Of a DNA stretch of 6,881 nt, positions 1 through 4,924 are shown piece by piece (within the stretch, counting starts at the first letter, position 1; each line of letters opens with the position of its first letter). The translations under genes and the position numbers were made by a program. This DNA is from JAZRWQ01 sp045541395 (GTDB lineage Bacteria > Bacillota > Clostridia > Oscillospirales > UMGS1783): the NCBI GenBank assembly GCA_045541395.1, contig JAZQIZ010000033.1, positions 1-6,881 of the forward strand, written 5' to 3'. The notes under the pieces were generated by a model. It made no database searches, was not told the origin of the DNA, and worked only from the letters and a program-made list of their open reading frames with translations.

Positions 1-1267
1 CTATACACTCTGCTTTCGTGCCGTTTGGGTGCTGCTGCCGCCATTCTTTTACGGCTGCTTCCTTTGTCGGTCTGCCCTCTGGCTTCATTTCCCCGGCTTC
101 TTTTAGAATTGCTTTGTTTGCTCTGGCAATCTTCAAATGTAGCTCTTGCCGCCTGTGATTTCTCTTGTTTTTCTCTATTGGAATGTCGGTTAGATTTACA
201 ATGCTATCAATGGGAAAAGTAATGTAGTTATCATTATACATTTCCAAAGCTGCTAATACATCTTCCCTTGTGAAGCGGTTTGTTTGCTCCTGCGTCAGCC
301 TGTCAAACGGTTTTACAAGCTCAAAAGCTACACGCTCAAGCTCTTCTCTGTCTATCCCGGCTTTCTTTGCGTAGATTGCCAAAACCATAATACAAAAATA
401 CCGATGACCGACCGCCGCCCCGGTCTGTATCTGCCGCACCCACCAATAAAACAAATCTTGTTTTGTAGTCCAAACGCCCCTTGGCTTCTTCTCTACAATG
501 CGGCTTTGATACCATTCCGGGTATTTCTTCTTTGCTGCTTCAAGCGTTAGTTTGCTTTTGTAGGTGTATTCCTTTACTCTTGCCTGTTCCTCTACAAAAC
601 CATTCAAATATTCAATGCTAACCGCTTTTCCAGTAGCAAACGCCCTTGTTCTGCCGCCGTCCTTTGTTATACCGCCGACCATTCTAAACCCTTGAAAAAG
701 GCTTTCTATCTGCGGCTTGTCGTATAGTTCCGTTGTGTATTTGTTCCAGATCTTCTTTGTTAAAGCCCGCTTTAGGTCTGCTAGCTGCTTTACAATATTC
801 TTGAAACAGGGAAGCGGCTTTTCTAGCTGATAATACAAGTGTATTCCGGTCCCGCTGAAAACTGTGTATGTCGGCTGCGGTATAAATCCGTTTTCCATCT
901 GGAAAAACAAATCCCGCAAATAATGCTCTTCCGTTATTCCGTCAAGGTCTATTGCTATCGCATACATAAAACGAGCGTTGGCGGCTATACGGCTTCTCCC
1001 GGCGTAGCTGATCGGAGAAATGATTATGAAGTTTTCACTTTTCAAAAGCTCGTCAAGGAGCTTCAAATCATCCGTTATCACATGACGGCGGGCATTTACA
1101 TTCTGCTCTGCTCTTGGTAAAAGCTCTACCGCAATAGCATTATACCGCCCTGTTTCTTGCCTGCCGTGTTCCTCTAGCTCCCCCCGGGGAAAGATTGATC
1201 TATAAAAATCCCTGGGCGGCAGCTCGTCATAGTAGGTCTGGAGATACTCGGCTATAAACTCACGCAT
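1..1267 (-). CDS. AEP-type primase/plasmid replication protein, allele A (3' end cut by window edge)
   Basis: Probable plasmid replication initiator with a primase-polymerase domain of the archaeo-eukaryotic primase (AEP) superfamily. The frame is open for 422 codons and runs off the window at base 1. ATG at 1267 is preceded by a strong G-rich ribosome site (GAGGGGG, about 1275-1283). Visible AEP-like motifs are AIAIDLDG (Asp107 and Asp109, metal binding), FSGTGIHLYYQL around residues 137-148 (the SxH-type motif with His143) and RMVGGITKDG near 195-204. A helical, PriCT-like second half follows. From residue 196 it aligns with the copy at 6071-6881 with about 32 differences in 227 residues (by eye), all substitutions and no gaps. 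Bases 1-647 are best explained as a variant allele from a related plasmid; 648-1267 is the true 5' part of the complete gene. The family assignment is recognition from motifs, not a search. Confidence 0.85.
   Translation of the reverse strand, partial: MREFIAEYLQTYYDELPPRDFYRSIFPRGELEEHGRQETGRYNAIAVELLPRAEQNVNARRHVITDDLKLLDELLKSENFIIISPISYAGRSRIAANARFMYAIAIDLDGITEEHYLRDLFFQMENGFIPQPTYTVFSGTGIHLYYQLEKPLPCFKNIVKQLADLKRALTKKIWNKYTTELYDKPQIESLFQGFRMVGGITKDGGRTRAFATGKAVSIEYLNGFVEEQARVKEYTYKSKLTLEAAKKKYPEWYQSRIVEKKPRGVWTTKQDLFYWWVRQIQTGAAVGHRYFCIMVLAIYAKKAGIDREELERVAFELVKPFDRLTQEQTNRFTREDVLAALEMYNDNYITFPIDSIVNLTDIPIEKNKRNHRRQELHLKIARANKAILKEAGEMKPEGRPTKEAAVKEWRQQHPNGTKAECI
648..746. repeat. 99-bp exact repeat, copy 1 (probable circle junction)
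   Basis: It is identical to 6783-6881, lies inside the rep gene, and the match breaks at 647 (t) against 6782 (a). The second copy stops exactly at the window end. The length of 99 suggests a de Bruijn k-mer overlap, so the element probably closes on itself here at 6,135 bp. Confidence 0.9.
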
Positions 1268-1297
1268 AGATACGCCCCCTCTGCCCCTAGTTAAACT

Positions 1298-1347
1298 GGC
1301 GTTATATTATCAATAGGTTTATTTACCATAAAATATAGTATAACGCC
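1298..1347. promoter_or_regulatory. Inverted repeat overlapping the rep promoter and leader
   Basis: Arms GGCGTTATATTAT (1298-1310) and ATAGTATAACGCC (1335-1347) pair at 12 of 13 positions around a 24-bp spacer. The right arm covers the -10 of the rep promoter and the left arm lies just upstream of the ribosome site. It could be an operator for autorepression by Rep or a leader hairpin in rep mRNA; the sequence does not separate these. Confidence 0.5.
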
Positions 1348-1363
1348 GTTGCGAGATTGTCAA
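1335..1363 (-). promoter_or_regulatory. Promoter of rep
   Basis: On the minus strand a perfect TTGACA (1358-1363) is followed after 17 bp by TACTAT (1335-1340), or after 15 bp by TATACT (1337-1342). It lies about 70 bp upstream of the rep ATG, and the -10 is covered by one arm of an inverted repeat. Assigned by sequence match only. Confidence 0.6.
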
Positions 1364-1496
1364 GGCTCTTGGGTAAGGCTCTAGGACGCCCCAGAACGGC
1401 TTTTTTATATCCGGGTAATATAAATCCCTTTCCAAAAGCAAAAAACGCTCACAACGGCTTTAAACGGCTCTCACGGAGATTTTGTATTTAAACACG
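1364..1496. other. Short intergenic stretch, no gene seen
   Basis: The stretch lies between the rep promoter and the terminator of the 113-residue gene. It holds A/T-rich sequence with several ACGGCTY-like words (near 1396, 1453 and 1464), too irregular to call iterons. No start codon with a ribosome site opens a credible frame on either strand. Confidence 0.4.
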
Positions 1497-1528
1497 AAAA
1501 ACGGCGGGAGCTTTTAAACTCCCGCCGT
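1497..1528 (-). terminator. Rho-independent terminator of the 113-residue gene
   Basis: A perfect 10-bp stem, ACGGCGGGAG (1501-1510) with CTCCCGCCGT (1519-1528), encloses an 8-nt loop. On the minus strand it is followed by a T run (TTTTT reading into 1497). It sits 9 bases past the TAA of the upstream gene. The same CTCCCGCCG stem is used in the terminator at 4380-4414. Confidence 0.85.
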
Positions 1529-1537
1529 CCTTTTGAT

Positions 1538-1879
1538 TTACTGCTTTTTGCCTGCTGCGATCTGCTCGTATGCGTCCTTGTGGTTGATCTTGAACCACTT
1601 CAACGCAACGAGATACCCGGCTTTGCGTTCCTTGCCGTTCTTGTCGGTGATGGTCTTTTCTTTCTGGGCTTCGTAGGCTTTCTTGCCCTCTGCGTCCTTC
1701 TTCTCTTCAAAGTATGCGATAATGTCCTTGTCGCTCACTCTGGCAGCGGTGGCGGCTCTCTTCTCTTTCACCTTGTAGCCGTTGGTGATGTAAGTAGAGA
1801 TAATACCACGCTCAATGTCGGTCAAAGCACCAGATACGGAAATAGTCTTGGATTTTTCATTTACTTTAAAGTTTGCCAT
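1538..1879 (-). CDS. Small basic hypothetical protein (113 aa), codon-optimised
   Basis: Function not recognised. ATG at 1879 follows AAAGGCGG at about 1889-1896, and the gene ends in TAA. It is a soluble, Lys/Glu-rich protein with no signal or membrane segment; the start (MANFKVNEKSKTISVSG) looks like a short beta-rich segment, and the C-terminal half, around NGKERKAGYLVALKWF, looks helical. Codon use is unlike the other genes: lysine is AAG about 14 times against AAA 7, and Tyr, Asn, Asp, Ile and Thr codons often end in C, a pattern typical of highly expressed genes. It has its own promoter (TTGATT-17-TATAAG) and a strong terminator, so it is probably a monocistronic, abundant product. A DNA-binding or copy-control role is possible but only guessed. 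Confidence 0.8.
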   Translation of the reverse strand: MANFKVNEKSKTISVSGALTDIERGIISTYITNGYKVKEKRAATAARVSDKDIIAYFEEKKDAEGKKAYEAQKEKTITDKNGKERKAGYLVALKWFKINHKDAYEQIAAGKKQ

Positions 1880-1905
1880 AGCTGAAACCGCCTTTCAAAT
1901 GATAC

Positions 1906-1996
1906 GATAATCAACTTATACCACAAAAGAAACCGTAAATCAATAGGCAGCGGCGGTATAGCTTTACACTTTCTTTTGTGGTGTAAGCTGATTATC
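1906..1996. repeat. 27-bp inverted repeat with a competing GC-rich stem
   Basis: Arms 1906-1932 and 1970-1996 match at 25 of 27 positions around a 37-bp spacer. Both mismatches become G-U wobbles in minus-strand RNA, so that transcript could form a continuous 27-bp hairpin. A second perfect 11-bp inverted repeat, GGCAGCGGCGG (1946-1956) with CCGCCGCTGCC (1999-2009), uses the spacer and the flank, and AGCTTTACAC (1960-1969) can pair with GTGTAAGCT (1982-1990). These stems exclude the 27-bp one. Candidates are an operator, an attenuator between the recombinase gene and the 113-residue gene, or a replication/recombination site. Confidence 0.75.
1915..1943 (-). promoter_or_regulatory. Promoter of the 113-residue gene
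   Basis: On the minus strand TTGATT (1938-1943) and TATAAG (1915-1920) are exactly 17 bp apart, each close to sigma-A consensus. The ATG lies 36 bp past the -10, with a ribosome site between. The -10 is inside the left arm of a 27-bp inverted repeat, so binding of a protein there would block the promoter. Confidence 0.65.
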
Positions 1997-2014
1997 TCCC
2001 GCCGCTGCCCTCTA

Positions 2015-2683
2015 TTAGCTATTTTCTTTTACAAGCTCAATGTATTTCTTTAGCGTGTTTCTGCTGATCTTGTGTTTCTCCATTAGATCAACCTGTTTAA
2101 TACTTCTATCGCCCAAAAATGCTTTTATGTCTGCTTCAAGCTCTGCCGTCATTTTATCAAGCTGCCCCGGCTTTCTGCCCTGCTGCTTATCACTTGCGGA
2201 AATACCCTGCTTAATGCGGTTAATGAGTATCACTCTTTCTTGCTCTACTCTGTCAAGCTCTACAATAATCAGTAGTTTAACGGTGCTTTCAAGGCTAGTT
2301 CTTGCTACTATGTTCTGCTGTTCGGCAACATTCAAAAGCTGCTTAATGTATTCCGTGCTGATCGTGGGATTATCAATAAAAACTAGCTCAACCCCTCTTT
2401 CCAAAAGCTCCATATACTTGTTATAGCCGTTGTTTGCTTCTCTTGTAAATCTGCTGATGTCCTTAAAAACGATTGTATCTCCCGGCTGAACGAGCTTTTC
2501 AAGCCTTTTCCATTCTTTGCGGTTGTCAAAGCTCTTGCCGCTTTCGTCCTCTTGAAACTCTGCTACAAACTCTATACCGTGATCTGCGGCGTATTTCTTC
2601 AATGCTGCTTCTTGGCGGTTGTATTTCTGTAATCCTCTTTCCTCTTTGGTAGAGATACGCTTATAGCTGAAATAGTTTTCCAT
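2015..2683 (-). CDS. Small serine recombinase (resolvase/invertase family)
   Basis: Site-specific serine recombinase of 222 residues that cuts and rejoins DNA through a serine-DNA intermediate. Near the N-terminus, YKRIST matches the YxRxST active-site motif with Ser11 as nucleophile and Arg9 beside it. KDISRFTRE (Asp75, Arg78, Arg81) corresponds to the conserved D-R-R segment. The ERVILINRIKQGI stretch fits the long E helix, and a C-terminal helix-turn-helix is visible around residues 193-217 (IKQVDLMEKHKISRNTLKKY). The ATG at 2683 is chosen over a TTG seven codons upstream because AGGGGG lies at the right distance before it. It ends in TAA (then TAG). Repeats of TCAAAATAACT flank its promoter, which suggests res-type sites and autoregulation. 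The likely job is multimer resolution; DNA inversion is the alternative. Confidence 0.9.
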   Translation of the reverse strand: MENYFSYKRISTKEERGLQKYNRQEAALKKYAADHGIEFVAEFQEDESGKSFDNRKEWKRLEKLVQPGDTIVFKDISRFTREANNGYNKYMELLERGVELVFIDNPTISTEYIKQLLNVAEQQNIVARTSLESTVKLLIIVELDRVEQERVILINRIKQGISASDKQQGRKPGQLDKMTAELEADIKAFLGDRSIKQVDLMEKHKISRNTLKKYIELVKENS

Positions 2684-2700
2684 TGTTAATCCCCCTAGCG

Positions 2701-2815
2701 TCAAAATAACTAATGTTTATTTGATACTATTATACTACCATCAAAATAACTATTTGTCAAGCTATTTTGACACTTTTCTACTAATTATTTTCCGTTGGAG
2801 TTATTTTGACACTTT
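2701..2815. repeat. Four TCAAAATAACT boxes: res-like recombination site or operator
   Basis: Two boxes run forward (2701-2711, 2741-2751) and two reversed (2760-2770 and 2799-2809, both extended to NGYTATTTTGACACTTT over 17 bp with one mismatch). Box starts are about 40 bp apart within each orientation. The middle pair forms a 30-bp inverted repeat (2741-2770), the size of a resolvase subsite, and 2701-2724 is a weaker palindrome. They lie directly upstream of the recombinase ATG. Inferred to be the binding and crossover site of that enzyme. Confidence 0.7.
2729..2760 (-). promoter_or_regulatory. Promoter of the serine recombinase
   Basis: On the minus strand TTGACA (2755-2760) is followed after 17 bp by TAGTAT (2732-2737), with a perfect TATAAT three bases further (2729-2734, spacer 20). 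It is embedded between boxes of the TCAAAATAACT repeat, as in resolvase genes that repress themselves. Confidence 0.55.
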
Positions 2816-2864
2816 GCTTTTCTGCTGCTTCTCTACTCTCCCGGAAACCGTCATTGTATTATTA

Positions 2865-2884
2865 TCTTGTAGTGTCTTGTAGTA
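2865..2884. repeat. Tandem 10-bp repeat TCTTGTAGTR
   Basis: TCTTGTAGTG (2865-2874) is followed directly by TCTTGTAGTA (2875-2884), just beside the A/T-rich flank of the 24-bp repeats. It is possibly part of the same origin-like region; the small size makes chance possible. Confidence 0.4.
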
Positions 2885-2895
2885 TTTCTTTATTT

Positions 2896-2967
2896 ACCGT
2901 TAAATAACGGTGTTGTATTGCGGTTAAATAACGCTGTTGTATTACCGTAAAATAACGGTGTTAAAAT
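2896..2967. repeat. Three 24-bp iteron-like direct repeats (candidate origin)
   Basis: Units at 2896-2919, 2920-2943 and 2944-2967 repeat in tandem with a 24-bp period, about two helical turns. The core of unit 1 is the palindrome ACCGTTAAATAACGGT, with variants GCGGTTAAATAACGCT and ACCGTAAAATAACGGT, followed by GTTGTATT in the first two. The third overlaps the stop codon of the winged-helix gene. A/T-rich sequence flanks them. Tandem repeats of this size are typical initiator-binding iterons of theta plasmids; the binder could be Rep or the adjacent winged-helix protein. Confidence 0.7.
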
Positions 2968-3407
2968 ACAAACTGCTTGCCGCTGCTGCTACTACTCACT
3001 AATTCCGCAATCTTTCTTGTTTCTAAAACCTTTTCTTCCGGGATTTCAATTATTATTTTATCTTCTGCTTTTCCTATCTGGGACTTGTCATAGAAAACAA
3101 ATACTGTTTCTTTCTTTTTCCCGCTGTTCTTCGGTATCAAATATCCTTGTTCCTTTAGTTCTTCAAAAGCTGTATTGTATGCTCCTATTCCTAAACCACT
3201 CCATTCGCAAAAGTCAGCACTTGATAAAGCAAAACTATACTTGTCCTGATTTTTTGCGAAATACATATAAAGTTTAAAGCCGCCTTTACTTTGTAAGCGT
3301 CTGGCGGCTTCGTCTAATGCTTCTAAATTGTTAGCGGTGTATCGGTGTTGTTTATCCGTCTTTTCTTTGCTAACTGTTATCGTTCTCTAATTTGGCACTA
3401 ATCCCAT
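2961..3407 (-). CDS. Winged-helix DNA-binding protein with in-frame TAG at codon 7
   Basis: It resembles the winged-helix proteins found on Firmicute plasmids and prophages. Standard-code reading would begin at Met48 (3266), but there is no ribosome site there and the conserved block already starts before it (GGFKLYMYFAKNQDKYSFAL, residues 42-61). Reading upstream gives a good start: ATG at 3407 preceded by AAAGGAG at about 3417-3423. The frame is open from there except for TAG at 3387-3389, in the context MGLVPN-TAG-RTITVSKE. With TAG as Gln the protein is 148 residues, ending in TAA. The winged helix spans about 42-93 (SSADFCEWSGLGIGAYNTAF, then EQGYL). The C-terminus is Ser-rich and charged. 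It is the last gene of its operon and abuts the iteron-like repeats, so an origin-binding role is plausible. The fold is fairly secure; the function is inference. Confidence 0.75.
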
Positions 3408-3810
3408 CGTTTAATACTCCTTTAGTCTATTCGTCGGCGGCGGTTTTCTGCTGCTTTGCCTATTCTCGCAACTTTCTATGTAATGCTGCGTGTTCTGCTT
3501 TCGTCAAACATAGCAGATTACACGCCCGGTTATCCCCTCTCCGCAAGTTCTTGTGATGGACTTCTTTTCCCTCTGCGTAGTTCTCGCAAAAATACTTTGC
3601 TACAAGCCTGTGTATTCTAAAATCTTTTGTAATATATCTTCCCTTTACTTCTGGCTATTTGCTTAACTTTACACGCAAATATCCTTTGCCGTCTGGCTTT
3701 GGCGTTAGTATCTTCTCTTCTCCTATTAGGCTCTTAACTCTGCCCCAGTTGCTAACCTAGTATCTAGGTAATTCTTCAATGATTTTCCAAAGTTCTTCAT
3801 CTGCTGGCAA
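3352..3810 (-). CDS. NUMOD4/HNH endonuclease-like protein with five in-frame TAG codons
   Basis: Free-standing HNH nuclease of the homing-endonuclease type. TTG at 3810 follows AAAGGAG with a 9-nt gap. The N-terminus has the NUMOD4 pattern: EELWKIIEELPRY, TAG, then VSNWGRVKSL. NUMOD4 proteins usually carry Y-(E/Q)-VSN here, which points to TAG meaning Gln. Later come HRLVA (67-71) and the HNH core VHHKN (84-88), DN (93-94), NL (98-99), His107 and His111. TAG codons are at 18, 52, 117, 128 and 147 (3757, 3655, 3460, 3427 and 3370 as first plus-strand base). The frame then ends at TAA (3352-3354), giving 152 residues and overlapping the next gene by 56 bp. The nuclease core is complete by codon 116, so the last two or three TAGs are less certain as sense codons. 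A pseudogene is the alternative, but no TAA, TGA or frameshift occurs. Confidence 0.75.
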
Positions 3811-3859
3811 GCAAATACACTCCTTTCTATTTTTTTGCTCTGTGTAGCTAGCTAGAGCT

Positions 3860-4132
3860 TTATTTGCCAAAGTCCTTTAGAAGATCCTCTAACGCTTTTT
3901 CAATAGCCTTTTCTAGCTTCTTTTCCATCTCCGCTTCAAGCTGCTTTTCTTCTCTTGCTAACTGCTCGCGGCGGGTGCGTTCTGCTTCTCTCTGTCGGTA
4001 TTGTTCCTAAAACTTCTTCCGCTGTGCGTTAAAGTTTTCTTGTGCTGATTTGCCGTTCTGCTGATAATATACCCAATCTGGCATAAGTCCTCTATCGTGT
4101 AAATACTCAATCTGTTCCAATGTGTAAGCCAT
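3860..4132 (-). CDS. Coiled-coil hypothetical protein with in-frame TAG at codon 42
   Basis: Protein of 90 residues with TAG as sense. ATG at 4132 lies two bases after the TAA of the HTH gene and is preceded by AGGGGG. The N-terminus (MAYTLEQIEYLHDRGLMPDW) is a mixed segment followed by VYYQQNGKSAQENFNAQRKK. Codon 42 is TAG (4007-4009), flanked by KKF and EQYRQREAERTRREQ. Immediately after it a charged heptad-like helix continues without a break to DLLKDFGK and TAA. The uninterrupted helix pattern on both sides and the Gln-rich context support Gln at this site. Under standard decoding it would be a 41-residue fragment, and the downstream coiled coil has no start codon or ribosome site of its own. 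Function unknown; the compact operon suggests it acts with the HTH, HNH and winged-helix proteins. Confidence 0.75.
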
Positions 4133-4134
4133 TG

Positions 4135-4326
4135 TTAAACCCCCTATTCATTCAAGATAGCATTTAATCTCTGCTTGTTTTTATAGCCTAGCGAATAATA
4201 GCCGCCGAGCCAGTTATACAAGCTCTTCTCCGTCATTCCCAGCATTTCCGCTAGCTCATAATAATTCTTTACAAAACCCATAGCTTTAAATACTCGCACT
4301 CTTTTAATTAGCTCTTTATCATTCAT
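4135..4326 (-). CDS. Small helix-turn-helix protein, first gene of the TAG-containing operon
   Basis: Probable small DNA-binding regulator. ATG at 4326 follows AAAAGGAG at a 9-nt gap. The HTH is visible at residues 21-42 (NYYELAEMLGMTEKSLYNWL), which resembles phage and plasmid XRE-like repressors. A TAG (4144-4146) falls after Glu60. With TAG as sense, the protein gains Gln-Gly-Val and stops at TAA, two bases before the next ATG. Under the standard code it would simply end at TAG, so this single site does not prove recoding; the TAG also abuts the AGGGGG ribosome site of the next gene. Imperfect palindromes such as ATAAT-7-ATTAT just upstream (4348-4364) could be its operator. The autoregulatory role is inferred. 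Confidence 0.75.
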
Positions 4327-4342
4327 TCTTTTAAACTCCTTT

Positions 4343-4372
4343 TCACTAGAATAATTCCATCTATTATGGCAA
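4343..4372 (-). promoter_or_regulatory. Weak candidate promoter/operator of the HTH-led operon
   Basis: The short gap between the terminator and the HTH gene must hold the operon's promoter if it has one. On the minus strand it shows CATAAT as a possible -10, with a poor -35 inside the terminator stem, and TTGCCA with no good -10. The matches are weak, so regulation by a protein or by read-through cannot be excluded. Confidence 0.25.
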
Positions 4373-4414
4373 AATAAAACTCCCGCCGTCAGCGTGTGCT
4401 GATCTCGGCGGGAG
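4373..4414 (-). terminator. Strong rho-independent terminator after the rep-par operon
   Basis: Stem CTCCCGCCG (4380-4388) pairs with CGGCGGGAG (4406-4414), extended internally by TCAGC (4389-4393) with GCTGA (4398-4402) around a GTGT loop and a 3-nt bulge. On the minus strand TTTTATTTT follows. It separates the rep-led operon from the HTH-led operon. Confidence 0.85.
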
Positions 4415-4645
4415 ATACTAAAAGAGTATATTTACCTTGCCATAAATACTTGAAAACCATTACAAGTAAATTTACTAGAAACGCCCAAAATTTTCCGATT
4501 GACCGAGCGGGAGACCTAGAACAATGGAGCGGGAATGCTAGACCCCCCGGGCGGTATTACGGGACTTTTAAAAAATCAACGCCCCATCTTCGTTTTGTGT
4601 GGTCTAAACTCCCACGAAACGCCCAAAAAATCGGCGTGGAATTTA
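4415..4645. other. Noncoding stretch with short direct repeats
   Basis: No credible gene on either strand, with or without TAG as sense; a plus-strand ORF here lacks a ribosome site and runs into the coding sequence of the opposite strand. GAGCGGGA recurs at 4505-4512 and 4527-4534, each followed by CTAGA, with a 22-bp period. GAAACGCCCAAAA recurs at 4478-4490 and 4616-4628. The stretch is the 3' trailer of the rep-par operon and could hold a small RNA, an origin element or a protein-binding site. Confidence 0.45.
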
Positions 4646-4924
4646 TCATTTCAAGCTCTCTAGCTCTTTATCTATTGCCGCAATTCTCCTTTGTAGGCGT
4701 TCTATACCTTTCTCTGCGGCTTTGCGTTGTAATGTCAATTCATCTTTGCGGGATAAATACCAACGCTCCCCGGCGTGTTCGCAGCTGCCGCAATCACAAT
4801 TAAAGTCCTCTTCTTGCTCCATTCGCAGCTGCTCCGCTTCGTCTGCGGCAAAATAACGCTCCTGCTGCTCTTCGCATTTTTGGCATACAAGCGGCAGCGG
4901 GTTAGCTTCTATGTATTCTATCAT
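4646..4924 (-). CDS. Small cysteine-rich, coiled-coil hypothetical protein (92 aa)
   Basis: Not recognised. The N-terminal half has CQKC (Cys14, Cys17) and CDCGSC (Cys43, 45, 48) followed by His50, an arrangement that could bind one zinc ion. The C-terminal third (LQRKAAEKGIERLQRRIAAI) is a likely coiled coil. ATG at 4924 overlaps the TGA of the 30-residue ORF (ATGA), with AGAGGGG just before it inside that ORF, so translation is coupled. It ends in TGA and is the last gene of the rep-par operon before the terminator at 4380. A role in plasmid maintenance is suggested only by position. Confidence 0.8.
   Translation of the reverse strand: MIEYIEANPLPLVCQKCEEQQERYFAADEAEQLRMEQEEDFNCDCGSCEHAGERWYLSRKDELTLQRKAAEKGIERLQRRIAAIDKELESLK

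Noticed and set aside
1906..1996. MITE or IS end from the 27-bp inverted repeat
   Set aside because: The whole unit is about 91 bp, with no flanking target duplication seen and no transposase, and it overlaps a well-formed promoter.
2684..2704. TTG start seven codons upstream for the serine recombinase
   Set aside because: The AGGGGG site lies between this TTG and the ATG at 2683, at the right spacing for the ATG.
2896..2967. CRISPR array
   Set aside because: The repeats are directly adjacent without spacers and there are no cas genes, so iterons fit better.
2961..3860. The HNH and winged-helix region as ordinary pseudogenes
   Set aside because: Decay should give TAA, TGA and frameshifts too. 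Only TAG is seen, ribosome sites and spacing are intact, and conserved motifs continue in the same frame across each TAG. It remains the main alternative.
3655..4009. TAG as pyrrolysine
   Set aside because: Several TAGs per gene in proteins unrelated to methylamine metabolism, in Gln-like positions, do not fit pyrrolysine use.
4415..4645. A suppressor tRNA gene that would read TAG
   Set aside because: CTA trinucleotides occur, but I found no accompanying T-loop (GTTCRA) or seven-base acceptor pairing here or in the other intergenic stretches. A covariance-model tRNA search would be decisive.
4396..4803. Plus-strand ORF of 135 codons
   Set aside because: No ribosome site, no recognisable motif, begins inside a terminator stem and runs over the opposite-strand cysteine-rich gene.
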